NCBI GenBank assembly: GCA_026708115.1
Contig: JAPOVL010000021.1
Location: 62,001-126,000, forward strand
Length of the DNA stretch: 64,000 nt
Source: Chloroflexota bacterium
GTDB lineage: Bacteria > Chloroflexota > Anaerolineae > Aggregatilineales > Phototrophicaceae
Direction of reading: 5' to 3'
Of this stretch, positions 17,937-27,633 are shown one piece after another (the first letter of the stretch is position 1; every line of letters starts with the position of its first letter). Both the position numbers and the translations under genes were made by a program. The notes below the pieces were generated by a model. The model was not told the DNA's origin. It searched no databases and saw only the letters and a program-made list of their open reading frames with translations.

Positions 17937-19055
17937 TTACGATTGGCCGTTCACAACGTCCTGGATTTCACTCCGCAGCGGCTTGATGGCGCCGAAGTAT
18001 ATCGCCGCTCCCAGCATGGCTACTGCGATCCCGGCCCAGAGCAGCGCGATGACCGCGGCTGGCAGCAGAGGCGTGATCTCCTGGGCGAACGCGGCCGCAT
18101 CGTTGCGAACATCGCCTCTGCCGACTCCGGAATTGCCGACGAGATACCACAAATCGTAAACTGCTTCCAAAGCTGTTACGACCGCCAGTATGCTCAGCAG
18201 CAACTGGACGATGACCCGGGGCGCTTTGGCCCCCACCAGCAGGATGAAAAGCCCGAAGCCGACGCCGATGGCCAGCGTGATGGGCAAGCCCGACGCATCG
18301 GAGCGTCCGTAGATCGCGCTTATTCCGATCAAAAACACGCCGAGCGCCATCGCTATGCCCGACGCCCAGCGCGGGGCGCGATTGCTGAGCAAATAGAGCA
18401 AGGAACCAAACAGCGCCGCTCCCAGGTACCCGGCGGGCAGAATTAGCGCGCGATTTCCCCCTGCCGTGACCGCCACGCCAGATCCATTGGCATTCACAGT
18501 GAAGCCTTGCACCTGGCCGCCGGAAATCAGCGCCGCAAGCGCATGGCCCGCCTCGTGCACGAAGGTGACAAACAAGCGCAAGGGGTACAGCAGCATCTCC
18601 ATTTCGCGCTGATTCCACAGCAAAAATACCGCTATAAATGCTAGTGCCGAGACCAAGAGCGTTTGCCGGCGCAGGGCCCGCGCATTCCCTTTTGCCTCTT
18701 TTGCCGGCTTGCTATCGGGGAATGGCAGCGGGATCGCCGAATCGCTGTCCTTGTCAGCTGCCGCCTGCGCTCCCGCCTTTGCCTTTCGCGAGCGGACGCT
18801 GCTATTGTTGCGCCAGAAAAAGAATGCGGCGATCAATAACAGAGGCAGACCGCTGCCGACAAAGAATACCGGGGTGGAATACCCTTCAATTTGGTCAAGG
18901 TTCAAACGGCCAGCGAAGTCTTCCACTTGCGCTGTGAATTCCGTCATGATGGCATTCCCGGGCACAATGTCAGAAGCCACTGCAAAGCCCGCCCCAATCC
19001 ACAAAATGCTCAGCAGCAGAACTAGACCCCAAAACGCGCGTAACAGCTTTCGCAT
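17937..19055 (-). CDS. M50-family intramembrane metalloprotease-like protein
   Basis: 372 residues: an N-terminal hydrophobic segment (8-27), a second near 63-81, a charged cytoplasmic loop (about 82-130), then membrane helices with the zinc-protease motif HEAGH at 167-171. This is the M50B-like (S2P-related) family, in which the HExxH glutamate activates water for cleavage inside the membrane. The downstream paralogue lacks the motif. The pair is probably an operon with a gap of about 85 bases. Substrate unknown. Confidence 0.72.
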   Translation of the reverse strand: MRKLLRAFWGLVLLLSILWIGAGFAVASDIVPGNAIMTEFTAQVEDFAGRLNLDQIEGYSTPVFFVGSGLPLLLIAAFFFWRNNSSVRSRKAKAGAQAAADKDSDSAIPLPFPDSKPAKEAKGNARALRRQTLLVSALAFIAVFLLWNQREMEMLLYPLRLFVTFVHEAGHALAALISGGQVQGFTVNANGSGVAVTAGGNRALILPAGYLGAALFGSLLYLLSNRAPRWASGIAMALGVFLIGISAIYGRSDASGLPITLAIGVGFGLFILLVGAKAPRVIVQLLLSILAVVTALEAVYDLWYLVGNSGVGRGDVRNDAAAFAQEITPLLPAAVIALLWAGIAVAMLGAAIYFGAIKPLRSEIQDVVNGQS

Positions 19056-19354
19056 GTTGTCAATTCTCCAGTATCAGTGTCTCGAAGCCCCTCATATTGA
19101 CGATTCCGCTCTATTCTCCGCGCATTGCATCGCCGGTCGAAGGTCCCCTGCATGTTCCATTATACGAAAAACTGTTGTCATTGTAGTAGTTGTGGTTTTA
19201 CACTTCTTTTACAGTCTCGCTGCGCGACAAGTAAAAGCGCGCTGCTGGGGCTGGCGCCATAATCGCGGACCCTCCGCGGCGTTGTCCGCGCGCTGCAACC
19301 CATGCCGGTATCTGGCAAAGGGCCGCAAAGACACCAGACAGGGGAAAGCAGAAG

Positions 19355-20467
19355 ATGAATTCACTGAATTTGAGTGATTACGCGCCCTCGGCGAACTTGG
19401 CTACGGCCGCGACCATGCCGGCGCGCTGGTATGTCGAGCCGGACTTCTTGAAGCTGGAAGCGGAAAAAATATTCTACAAGACTTGGCAACCCGTGGGGCG
19501 CCTGGACGATCTCGCCCGCATTGGCGACTTCTTCAGTTGCGAAGTGCTCGATCAACCTTTGGTTCTTGTGCGCAACAACAGCGGAGAATTGCGCGCCTTT
19601 TACAATGTTTGCCCGCACCGCGCCGCGGTAGTGGCGCAAGGGCGCGGCAATCGCAAGAGCTTGCAGTGCAAGTATCACGGTTGGACCTACGACCTCGATG
19701 GCAAACTCTTGCGCGCGCCCGAGTTTGAAGGCGTGCGCAATTGGAACAAAAACGACGTCTGCTTGCAGCCGATTCAAGTAGAAGCCTGGGGACCCTGGGT
19801 CTTCGTCAATCTGGATCCGGGCGCCCAATCCTTGTCCGCAACCTATGGCGAAATCCACAGGGAGATCCGCTCGGCCGGCTTCGACCTGGACAAGATGCGC
19901 CTGGTTGAGCGCCGCGATTACATGATCGACTGCAATTGGAAAGTTTACGTAGACAATTATCTGGAAGGCTATCATTTGCCCATTGCCCATCCAGGACTTT
20001 TTCGCGAGATCGACTACGACCAATACCGCGTCGAAACATTCCGGTACTACTCCAAACAGCATGCGCCGATACGAGAAGTCAATGCCGGCGACACGCGCGA
20101 TCGCCGCTATGTGCGCAGTGGCGAAGGCGAGCAAGACGCGCTCTACTACTGGATATTCCCCAATGTGATGCTAAACGTCTATTTGGACAATACATCAATC
20201 AACATCATCATCCCGGTGGGCCATGACAAGACCTTGACCGTCTTCGAATGGTATTTCGAATCTCCCGGCACCGGTGCCGGTTGGGAAAGTATGCAGCAGA
20301 TCATCGCCTTCAGCGACGAGATCCAGCAAGAGGATATCGAGCTCTGCGAATGGGTTCAGCGCGGCCTGCGATCCAAAGCTTATGACAGCGGTCGATTCTC
20401 GGTTCTGCGCGAAAACGGCGTCCATCACTTTCAGTCCCTGGTGCATGAATTCCTGACCAGAGATTAG
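19355..20467 (+). CDS. Rieske non-heme iron oxygenase, alpha subunit
   Basis: 370 residues. The Rieske [2Fe-2S] ligands are C86-x-H88 and C105-x2-H108. The catalytic iron site lies in DNYLEGYHLPIAH, with H207 and H212 following the bridging Asp200. Overall length and the NYLEGYH motif fit the choline-/carnitine-monooxygenase-like branch of ring-hydroxylating oxygenases. No reductase or small subunit is adjacent, so electrons must come from elsewhere. AGGGGA precedes the ATG. Its stop overlaps the stop of the convergent downstream gene. Substrate unknown. Confidence 0.85.
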   Translation: MNSLNLSDYAPSANLATAATMPARWYVEPDFLKLEAEKIFYKTWQPVGRLDDLARIGDFFSCEVLDQPLVLVRNNSGELRAFYNVCPHRAAVVAQGRGNRKSLQCKYHGWTYDLDGKLLRAPEFEGVRNWNKNDVCLQPIQVEAWGPWVFVNLDPGAQSLSATYGEIHREIRSAGFDLDKMRLVERRDYMIDCNWKVYVDNYLEGYHLPIAHPGLFREIDYDQYRVETFRYYSKQHAPIREVNAGDTRDRRYVRSGEGEQDALYYWIFPNVMLNVYLDNTSINIIIPVGHDKTLTVFEWYFESPGTGAGWESMQQIIAFSDEIQQEDIELCEWVQRGLRSKAYDSGRFSVLRENGVHHFQSLVHEFLTRD

Positions 20468-21456
20468 TCACTGGGGGGCGTGGAGTCCTCCACCGCGGCG
20501 GCTGCGGGCGAAACGCCCAGCGCCAGCAGGCCCAGGCTGCCAAAGACAATGTAGCCAAACACGCTGAGCCCATGAAAGAGGAATCCCAGCGAAATCGCCG
20601 CCAGGCTATCCATGCCGACGAGCTGCCCGGTGACAATAATCGCAGCTTCAAAAGGCCCAACAGCGGCGATAGTGAACGGCAGCGCGATGCCTAGCGCGGC
20701 CAGGGATACGCCCAGCGGTACGCTTTGGGCATAATTGACTTCAATGCCCAGCGCCTGGTGCAAAAAGTAAAAGGTGGCCAGCGATGTCGACCAGGCGATC
20801 AGGCTCCAGACGAGGGTGAAAACCAGCGTTCGCGAGTCGGCTATGGCTCCCAAGCCATCCAGGAGATTATTGACAATTCTTTGTAGGGGGGTTCGATTCA
20901 GCACAGGCAATTTTTGAGTCATTCTGGGGAGCAGTTGCTTTGCCTTTTGGGGATGCCGGGCCAGCGCCAACAGGCATAGAAAAGCGACTAGCGCCAGCAA
21001 ACCAAATCGGGAAGCCGGGACGGTGACATATTCTGGCGCGTCCGGCAGTTGACTGACTGTCGCGGCAATCATCAATACCACCAGGAGGGTATCGATCAAG
21101 CGCTCGACAACGATGCTGGCTGCGGCTTTTTCGATTAATACGCCTTCACGGCTTGCCAGCAGGCTGCGAGCGGCTTCGCCCAGGCGCAGTGGCAACTGGT
21201 TGCCCAGAAAAGTCACGTTAACCAAATGGATTGCCTTTAGCAACGGGAGACCTTTGCCCAGCAAGCCCCACCAGCGGACCCCACGCGTAAACATGGACAG
21301 CGCCACAAACAGGAAGGCCAGGCCGAGTTGGCCGCCATCCGCCTGGCTTAAGCTCGCAGCAATATCGTCTAAGTTCACGTCGCGAAGGATCACCGCCACC
21401 GAGGCGGCGCTGACGATAATGCTTCCCACGACGAGCAATACGCGTTTTCCGGTCAA
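20464..21456 (-). CDS. Lysylphosphatidylglycerol synthase-type transmembrane protein (UPF0104)
   Basis: 330 residues with eight or so hydrophobic helices. Family features include FLGNQLPLRLGEAARSLL near residue 90 and LGIALPFTIAAVGPFEAA near residue 255. This is the membrane (flippase-like) domain of MprF without the catalytic domain; stand-alone members are widespread and of uncertain role, perhaps lipid or polysaccharide translocation. Separated from the upstream glycosidase by a terminator. Confidence 0.75.
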   Translation of the reverse strand: MTGKRVLLVVGSIIVSAASVAVILRDVNLDDIAASLSQADGGQLGLAFLFVALSMFTRGVRWWGLLGKGLPLLKAIHLVNVTFLGNQLPLRLGEAARSLLASREGVLIEKAAASIVVERLIDTLLVVLMIAATVSQLPDAPEYVTVPASRFGLLALVAFLCLLALARHPQKAKQLLPRMTQKLPVLNRTPLQRIVNNLLDGLGAIADSRTLVFTLVWSLIAWSTSLATFYFLHQALGIEVNYAQSVPLGVSLAALGIALPFTIAAVGPFEAAIIVTGQLVGMDSLAAISLGFLFHGLSVFGYIVFGSLGLLALGVSPAAAAVEDSTPPSD

Positions 21457-21483
21457 AGTCGACGCATGTCCTCTCGCTGCGCG

Positions 21484-21513
21484 TCAAAAAGACCTGTCGG
21501 GAATACTGACAGG
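21484..21513 (-). terminator. Rho-independent terminator after the glycosidase gene
   Basis: A 6-bp stem CCTGTC/GACAGG (21493-21498 with 21508-21513) followed on the minus strand by TCTTTTT, 17 bases beyond the glycosidase stop. Confidence 0.65.
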
Positions 21514-21529
21514 CGTAATCTGCGCTCGT

Positions 21530-23107
21530 TTAGCCTGGCGATTCTACCAGGATTACTGGCTCCCCGCCTATCGCAGCGCTGCGCCCAGTCTCAAGGTCCG
21601 GGTAACTGAAATCCCCCGCTGGTTTCAGGTTTAACGAATACCTGCCGTCGATAGCGGGCAGGGTGGACCTTTCGCCATTTAGAAAATGCGCGATTGCCTG
21701 GGAATGATTCGCTTTGAAACTATGTCTGCGTTCTTCGTCCGTATTGTTCCAGAGGACAATTATTCGCGCGCTGTCGTCGCGCGCGAATGAAATAGTCGTC
21801 ACCGGATCTTGCAACCCGTAAATGCCAGTTGCGTCAAAAGGCTGGCGGCCAAAAATCTCGGCTAGCAGGCGGTAGGCGAAGGCGACTGGCCGAGGGGTAT
21901 TGGCAAAAGGGTGCTGGCTGAAGCAAATCGCCTCCCTGGGGTTGCGATACAGGCCAAATGCGTGGCCGAAGCATGTCCCCTCGCTACAGAGTTCGCCGTG
22001 ATGCGGTGGGAAGTCGCTGCCTGCCGCCTGGTTGCCGCAGTCATCATAAAGCTGATGATAAAAGACCCTGCGCGCGCCCTTGGCCCAAGCGTAAGCGGCG
22101 CTCATTATCAGGAAATTCGCCTGCTGTTGAGCTGTGGCGAGGCGAAGTCGTTCCTCGGCGGCACTGGCCCAAACGGGACCGGGATAATCGTCCCATACGG
22201 CCACGCCCGTCTCGTTCACCCATACCGGACGGACAAGATCGTATTCCGCCAGGGTATCCTCTACGACTTTCGTTAGCCAGCCGCTCCGCCAGGGATCATC
22301 GTAGCTGTGTATAGCCACCGCGTCGACGAACCAGTCATATTCGACGCGTAGCTCGTCATTCTTGAAGCGCTGCAGCACACTGGACAAAAAGTTGTCGCCG
22401 CCTGCGAACAGCAGACCGCCAAACATGACCGTCGCCTCTGGATCAACCGTTTTGACGACAATCGCAGCCACCTTGAGCAGCCGCGCGTAGGCCTTCGGCC
22501 CGCCCTGCCAGAAAGCTGGCAAGTCCGGCTCATTCCAGACTTCCCAGACCCGAATGCCTGCGGCTGCGGGGAATCCTCTCTCTGAGGCCAAAATACCACC
22601 GGGCTTATAGCGCGAGACAGCGCGAAAGACAAACTGAGCCCAGGGATTGTCAGGGTTGATCGGGACATCCAGGGTAGTATGGTCCTTGCCATCGGCGAAT
22701 ACCGGTTCGAAGAGATTTGCGATGCTGTCGCCATCCTGACGGAAGGGCGGTCGGCCCAGCAAGACGGCGTTGATCCACAATCCCTGGTCTACGTCAGCCG
22801 CAACCAAATCGTCATAACTTGCCCAATGCCAACTATCCGCGATCCTTTCGACGCGATCCCAATACAGGGGCCAACGATTCCAGCCGGCGCCCAGAATCAA
22901 GGCGTTGCGGTAGCGGGCTGCCTTGTCATCGCTGTCGATGGAACTGATGAATGTGATGCCAAGACGGTCCGAGCGGATGTAATCGTCCCGCTCAATTAAA
23001 CCGCCCGGCGCTGTCGTCGGCGCTGGCGGCACCTGCGCGGCCAGATTGATGCCGCCCAGGATTATCCCCATGATGAGAGCGGCAAATCGCAGAACAGTAT
23101 AACCCAA
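21530..23107 (-). CDS. Secreted glycoside hydrolase, clan GH-A fold (GH39-like)
   Basis: 525 residues beginning with a signal peptide or anchor (hydrophobic residues 6-23). A TIM-barrel body carries WEVWNEPDLPAFW, where Glu of the NEP motif is the usual acid/base, and later VWVNETGV, where Glu is the likely nucleophile. The C-terminus looks like a small beta domain. Substrate is unknown; GH39/GH5-like beta-glycosidases are the nearest type I can name. Exported outside the membrane. It has its own terminator. Confidence 0.72.
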   Translation of the reverse strand: MGYTVLRFAALIMGIILGGINLAAQVPPAPTTAPGGLIERDDYIRSDRLGITFISSIDSDDKAARYRNALILGAGWNRWPLYWDRVERIADSWHWASYDDLVAADVDQGLWINAVLLGRPPFRQDGDSIANLFEPVFADGKDHTTLDVPINPDNPWAQFVFRAVSRYKPGGILASERGFPAAAGIRVWEVWNEPDLPAFWQGGPKAYARLLKVAAIVVKTVDPEATVMFGGLLFAGGDNFLSSVLQRFKNDELRVEYDWFVDAVAIHSYDDPWRSGWLTKVVEDTLAEYDLVRPVWVNETGVAVWDDYPGPVWASAAEERLRLATAQQQANFLIMSAAYAWAKGARRVFYHQLYDDCGNQAAGSDFPPHHGELCSEGTCFGHAFGLYRNPREAICFSQHPFANTPRPVAFAYRLLAEIFGRQPFDATGIYGLQDPVTTISFARDDSARIIVLWNNTDEERRHSFKANHSQAIAHFLNGERSTLPAIDGRYSLNLKPAGDFSYPDLETGRSAAIGGEPVILVESPG

Positions 23108-23140
23108 GGATGATGACTTTCTCTTTGGCTACCGCTACAT

Positions 23141-23146
23141 TATAAT
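23141..23146 (+). promoter_or_regulatory. -10 box TATAAT before the Trm112-like gene
   Basis: Perfect TATAAT 41 bases before the ATG at 23187. It lies between divergent genes; no clear -35 is visible. Confidence 0.45.
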
Positions 23147-23186
23147 CGTGTTTGTTGGAAACTGCAGAACAAGTAGAGGTCGCGAG

Positions 23187-23426
23187 ATGTCAGTCGTATC
23201 AGATGCGTTAATGGAGATATTGCGATGCCCGGTCGCAGTGCATTACACAGACAAAGGCGACGATCCCGGTCGCTTGAGGCTGGTCAAAGATTCTTGGCTC
23301 ATTTGCGATGACAGCGGATACAAATATCCGATCCGCGACGGTATCCCCGTCATGTTGGTTGACGTGGGTGAAAAATGGAAAGACACCGCCGAAGCTGACT
23401 TGCCGGTACCCCCGCCCGAAGCCTGA
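23187..23426 (+). CDS. Trm112-like (UPF0434) small protein
   Basis: 79 residues. The start LMEILRCPVAV and the tail YPIRDGIPVMLVD are the conserved ends of the Trm112/YcaR family, which in other organisms activates methyltransferases. The zinc-binding set is incomplete: CP-x-C has become CPVAV, and only one further Cys (LICDD) is seen. ATG 23187 is chosen for the AGAGGT site and family-like start; an ATG at 23148 would add 13 residues and lies next to the -10 box. Confidence 0.7.
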   Translation: MSVVSDALMEILRCPVAVHYTDKGDDPGRLRLVKDSWLICDDSGYKYPIRDGIPVMLVDVGEKWKDTAEADLPVPPPEA

Positions 23427-23500
23427 GACAGGGTCTCTCCGCAGTCCCCGCATTCCTCCTGTTTAACAAACCCGCCAAATGTCCATCCAAATTTCCAAAT

Positions 23501-23528
23501 CCGTAGGGGCGGCCAATCTGGTCGCCCG
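23501..23528. repeat. GGGCGA-type hairpin repeat, copy 1
   Basis: A 9-bp stem (23507-23515 with 23519-23527, one G-T pair) preceded by CCGTA. Upstream flank CCCGCCAAAT-x-CCATCCA is shared with the copy at 43625, so the repeat unit is longer than the hairpin. Confidence 0.6.
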
Positions 23529-23589
23529 AAAAACCGCGACGCTCCCGGGACCCTGCCGCCCCGCCCAGCGGCTAATTTCGCACAGCCCC

Positions 23590-26214
23590 TTACGCCGTCA
23601 CGGCTGCTTGACTCACCGAATCAACGACGAATCCGTCCCCCGCGGCGTCCAGGCCAATCCAGACCTGATCGCCGTCTTTGATCTGACCGTCCAGCAGCGC
23701 CATCGCCAGCCGATCCTTAACTTGACTTTGCAGGGCGCGTTTCAGCGGTCGCGCGCCGTAAACCGGGTCCCATCCCAGTTCCGCCAGGCGCATTTTGGCA
23801 TCATCGCCGATCGTGATCTGTATCTGTCGATCCGCCAGCATCAGCGACAGCTTGTCGAGTTGCATATCGACGATGCGCGCGATGTGCTCGCGCTCCAGGC
23901 TGTGGAAAATGATGATCTCGTCCAGCCGGTTCAAGAACTCGGGACGGAAGTGCCGATCCAATTCCCGCATGATTGCGCCCCGCACTGTCTTGGCATCGCT
24001 CTCCGACCCCATCTGCTTGCCCATCTGTTTAATCAGTGCGCTGCCTACATTGCTGGTCATGATAATGGCGCAATTGCTGAAGTTGACCGTGCGCCCTTGC
24101 CCATCGGTTAAACGGCCCTCGTCAAAGACTTGCAAAAAGACGTGGAAAACATCGGCATGCGCTTTTTCGATTTCGTCGAACAGCACCACGCTGTACGGCC
24201 GACGGCGCACAGCCTCGGTCAGTTGGCCGCCTTCTTCGTAGCCGACATACCCGGGGGGCGCGCCGATCAACCGCGCCACGCTGTGCTTTTCCCCGTATTC
24301 GCTCATGTCGATACGGATCATCGCGCTTTCATCGTCGAACAGGAAATGCGCCAGCGAGCGCGCCGTTTCCGTCTTGCCAACGCCGGTCGGGCCCAGGAAT
24401 AGGAAGCTGCCCACAGGCCGGTTGGCATCCTGCAAGCCGGCGCGGCTGCGCCGTACCGCTGCCGAAACGGCCTTGATCGCCTCGTCTTGCCCGACAACGC
24501 GCTCGTGTAGCCGCTCTTCCATATGCCGCAATTTCTCGATTTCGCCTTCCAGCATGCGCGCTACCGGTATCCCGGTCCAGCGGCTGACGATGGCGGCAAT
24601 TTCGTCGGCGTCGACCTCTTCCTTCAGCATCAGCGATCCGTCCTCGCGCATGTCCTCGATAGTCGCTTCGCTCGATCCCAGAGACTTCTCCAGTTCGGGC
24701 AAGACGCCGTAACGCAGACGCGCGGCTTCTTCCAAATTGCCCTGCCTTTCCGCACGTTCCAATTGGCTGCGGGCCTCGTCGATTTGCGCCTTGACGCCGG
24801 ACATCGCCTCGATGACTTCTTTTTCCCGCTGCCACAGTGCCTGCAGCGCGCTCAACTCTTCTTGCGCGTCCGCCAGTTCCGCTTCCAGGTCGCCCAGGCG
24901 CTGCTTGGATCCGTCGTCCTTTTCTTTCCGGAGCGCCGCCCGTTCGATTTCCAGTTGCATGATATGGCGCTCGACCTTGTCCAGTTGGGCCGGCTTGCTG
25001 TCGATTTCCATCTTCAGATGCGCCGCGGCTTCGTCAATGAGATCGATCGCTTTATCAGGCAATTGACGCTCCGGCAAGTAGCGCTGGCTCAGTGTGGCCG
25101 CGGCGATGACGGCGCCGTCTTGAATGCGCACCCCGTGGTGAACCTCGTACCGTTCCTTAAGGCCGCGCAGGATGCTGATGCTGTCTTCCACACTGGGTTC
25201 ATCAACGAAAATTGGTTGGAAGCGGCGCTCCAAGGCCGCGTCCTTCTCAATGTGCTGCCGGTACTCGTTCAGCGTCGTCGCGCCGATCATGCGCAATTCG
25301 CCCCGCGCCAGCATGGGCTTGAGCATGTTGCCAGCGTCCATGGCCCCCTCGGCTTTACCCGCGCCGACGATGTTGTGCAACTCGTCCACGAACAAGATGA
25401 TCTCGCCCTCGCTATCCGCAATTTCCTTAAGTACGGCTTGCAGGCGCTCTTCAAATTCGCCGCGGAATTTGCTCCCCGCAACCAGCGCCGCCATATCAAG
25501 CGCGATGATGGTCTTGCCTCGCAATCCCTCCGGCACGTCTCCGTTCACAATACGCTGTGCCAGGCCCTCCGCTATCGCCGTTTTGCCCACCCCCGCTTCG
25601 CCAATCAATACTGGATTGTTCTTGCTGCGGCGGCTGATGACGTGGATCAGACGCCGGATTTCTTCGTCCCGCCCGATAACCGGATCCAGCTTGCCTTGAC
25701 GCGCGTCAGCGGTCAGGTCGCGCCCGTACTTGCTCAGGCTTTCATAGGTCGATTCGGGGTCCTGGCTGCTGATCCGTTGCCCGCCGCGAATGGATTGCAG
25801 CGCCTGGAGAATGTCGTCATACTGGACGCCATTGCGCTCCAGCAGCGCGCCGGTATGTCCGGAGCGCGCGAGCGCCAGCAACAGATGTTCCGTGCTGGTG
25901 TATTCGTCACGCATCCGTTTCGCCTCTTTTTCGGCTTGCGTGAAGAGTTGCACGCAATCTCGGCCGATCGATACGCCCGACGCTGGCGGGCTGGTGCGCG
26001 GCATGTCCCGCAGATTCGCACCCAACTCGGCTTGTATCGCGGAAGTCCCCGCGCCAATTTTTTGAATGATGCGCGGCGCCAGCCCGTCTTCTTGCTCCAT
26101 CAAGCTAAGAAATATATGGGCGGGTTCAATGCTGCTATGATGATGTTCTGTAGCAAGGCTCTGCGCTTTGAGCATCGCTTGCTGCGCTCTGTTGGTGTAG
26201 CGACTGAAATCCAT
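23590..26214 (-). CDS. clpB: ATP-dependent disaggregase chaperone ClpB
   Basis: 874 residues with the normal ClpB order: N-domain ([15 protein letters not shown] start), first AAA+ module with Walker [10 protein letters not shown] near residue 205, coiled-coil middle domain (about 400-530), and second AAA+ module with Walker [10 protein letters not shown] near residue 605. It rescues aggregated proteins together with DnaK. ATG 26214 is chosen because GGAGG lies six bases upstream and the start is family-typical; an in-frame ATG at 26265 exists. I looked for a CIRCE element upstream and did not find one. Confidence 0.95.
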   Translation of the reverse strand: MDFSRYTNRAQQAMLKAQSLATEHHHSSIEPAHIFLSLMEQEDGLAPRIIQKIGAGTSAIQAELGANLRDMPRTSPPASGVSIGRDCVQLFTQAEKEAKRMRDEYTSTEHLLLALARSGHTGALLERNGVQYDDILQALQSIRGGQRISSQDPESTYESLSKYGRDLTADARQGKLDPVIGRDEEIRRLIHVISRRSKNNPVLIGEAGVGKTAIAEGLAQRIVNGDVPEGLRGKTIIALDMAALVAGSKFRGEFEERLQAVLKEIADSEGEIILFVDELHNIVGAGKAEGAMDAGNMLKPMLARGELRMIGATTLNEYRQHIEKDAALERRFQPIFVDEPSVEDSISILRGLKERYEVHHGVRIQDGAVIAAATLSQRYLPERQLPDKAIDLIDEAAAHLKMEIDSKPAQLDKVERHIMQLEIERAALRKEKDDGSKQRLGDLEAELADAQEELSALQALWQREKEVIEAMSGVKAQIDEARSQLERAERQGNLEEAARLRYGVLPELEKSLGSSEATIEDMREDGSLMLKEEVDADEIAAIVSRWTGIPVARMLEGEIEKLRHMEERLHERVVGQDEAIKAVSAAVRRSRAGLQDANRPVGSFLFLGPTGVGKTETARSLAHFLFDDESAMIRIDMSEYGEKHSVARLIGAPPGYVGYEEGGQLTEAVRRRPYSVVLFDEIEKAHADVFHVFLQVFDEGRLTDGQGRTVNFSNCAIIMTSNVGSALIKQMGKQMGSESDAKTVRGAIMRELDRHFRPEFLNRLDEIIIFHSLEREHIARIVDMQLDKLSLMLADRQIQITIGDDAKMRLAELGWDPVYGARPLKRALQSQVKDRLAMALLDGQIKDGDQVWIGLDAAGDGFVVDSVSQAAVTA

Positions 26215-26521
26215 GACGCCTCCTCGATTGATCCGTTGCCTGCCTCCATTCTGGCCCTCTGCCATCGGAATCGCACTAGAAACGCATCAGATTGCCGTTA
26301 GCACCTGTATCAATGAACCCGTCAACATCTGTTGGGGGCGAGCCCGCGGCTCGCCCGCCTTCCATACCTGCGGATGCTTGGATTACCGCAGAAAATGGCA
26401 GAAATGCGATTCTGTTTTCTTAGTAGCGGACAAGCCTTCTACGGGGGACCGGCGGTCAGTCTCAAAGGGCTGTGTCGAAGGGCTGTGTCCACGCGCCCCA
26501 CGCGTCCCACGCTACCACCCG
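26215..26521. other. Intergenic region between clpB and manA
   Basis: About 307 bases upstream of clpB and downstream of manA. It contains a hairpin repeat (26336-26356) and a tandem duplication AAGGGCTGTGTC at 26465-26476 and 26478-26489. A TTGACG-type -35 near 26325 (minus strand) could serve clpB. No coding frame is convincing. Confidence 0.45.
26336..26356. repeat. GGGCGA-type hairpin repeat, copy 2
   Basis: Perfect 9-bp stem GGGCGAGCC / GGCTCGCCC with a 3-base loop. Confidence 0.6.
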
Positions 26522-27490
26522 TCATCCCGGTGATGACTGCGGGGGTCTTTGACAGGAGCGCAACACAGTCCCGACCCCGCTTAGCGCGAATCCCTCAATA
26601 CAAGCTGGGATCAAGCCGGTCTCGCCCTTTACCAGGGCAATCGGCTCGTGCTCAGCCGCCGCCGCCTCAATCTCGCCCTCCAGGCATGTCAGCGCCTGAA
26701 AAACCCCGCCCGTCTCGAGAATGCGGCTATCGCCCCTTAGTTCGTGTCGCCAGGTCATGAAATAATCGCCGTCAACAATGAGCTCGCTTGACGGGCGCCT
26801 GATATCCGGCGCATGGCCGAGATCCGCGACCTGCAAGCCCTTGTCTATATGTAGCTGTCGCGGCTTGCCGTCCAGGCCCAGGCGCCCCCAATCATACAGG
26901 CGATAGGTGGTATCGCTGGACTGTTGTATCTCATAAATCAGCAAACCAGGCCCCAGCGCGTGAACCGTGTTCGCCGGAATATATAATACGTCGCCCTCGC
27001 CGACGCTCGCGTAACGCACATAATCTTCGAGCCGATTGTCGCGGATTGCTTTCGCCACATCTTCGCGCGACGCCCCCGGTCGCAGGCCGGCAACCAGCCG
27101 CGCGCCGTCCTCCGCATGCGCAACGATCCAGGCTTCGGTCTTGCCCCGCGGCTCGCCTTCCAGGTCCAGCGCCTGCTCATCGTTGGGGTGAACTTGAATG
27201 GACAGCCATTGATCCGCGTCTATGAATTTCGCCAGCAGGGGAAAACCATCTTGTGGATCGTTCCCGCTCCCGATCAACGCGGCGCCGCAGGCAGTTGTCA
27301 GTTCTCGCAGGGACTGGCCGGACAGCGGACCGTTGGCTACGATTGACGAATCGTGCATCTCCCAGGATTCGCCATAGGGTTCGTCGGTCGGCTGCGGCTT
27401 GTTCAAATGACTCTTGAGCCTGCTGCCACCCCAAACCTTGACATGCAACCTGGGCTTGAGTTTAAGCGGATACAGATTTGTCGCGCGCAT
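26522..27490 (-). CDS. manA: Mannose-6-phosphate isomerase, class I
   Basis: 322 residues of the cupin-type phosphomannose isomerase family (short, Bacillus-like form). Zinc-ligand motifs are SIQVHPND near residue 92, GKTEAW, and the VHALGPGLLIYEIQQSSD stretch. It interconverts mannose-6-phosphate and fructose-6-phosphate. The ATG at 27490 has GGAGG nine bases upstream and begins at the conserved YPLKLKPRLHVKVWGG. The last dozen residues (after VGTVL) are not family-like and may reflect drift of the stop codon. Divergent from the coiled-coil membrane protein gene. Confidence 0.88.
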   Translation of the reverse strand: MRATNLYPLKLKPRLHVKVWGGSRLKSHLNKPQPTDEPYGESWEMHDSSIVANGPLSGQSLRELTTACGAALIGSGNDPQDGFPLLAKFIDADQWLSIQVHPNDEQALDLEGEPRGKTEAWIVAHAEDGARLVAGLRPGASREDVAKAIRDNRLEDYVRYASVGEGDVLYIPANTVHALGPGLLIYEIQQSSDTTYRLYDWGRLGLDGKPRQLHIDKGLQVADLGHAPDIRRPSSELIVDGDYFMTWRHELRGDSRILETGGVFQALTCLEGEIEAAAAEHEPIALVKGETGLIPACIEGFALSGVGTVLRSCQRPPQSSPG

Positions 27491-27552
27491 CGTTATCCTC
27501 CGAACTAATGATACCCTAGCGCGCGAATGGCCGCTTAAACGCTCGCATGTGA

Positions 27553-27558
27553 TATAAT
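27553..27558 (+). promoter_or_regulatory. -10 box TATAAT before the coiled-coil membrane protein
   Basis: Perfect TATAAT, 76 bases before the ATG at 27634. No convincing -35. Confidence 0.4.
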
Positions 27559-27633
27559 GAACTTGTCTCAGATCGCATCGACTGCAAGACGCTCTTTGGT
27601 TTGACACCCTTCTTTGCGCGGCGGGGTCGCTCG

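Noticed and set aside
24523..26301. Long open frame on the plus strand antisense to clpB
   Set aside because: Arises from codon bias of clpB; its translation has no domain-like character.
26215..26335. CIRCE element upstream of clpB
   Set aside because: A TTAGCAC half-site is present near 26300 but no matching GAGTGCTAA arm at the right spacing.
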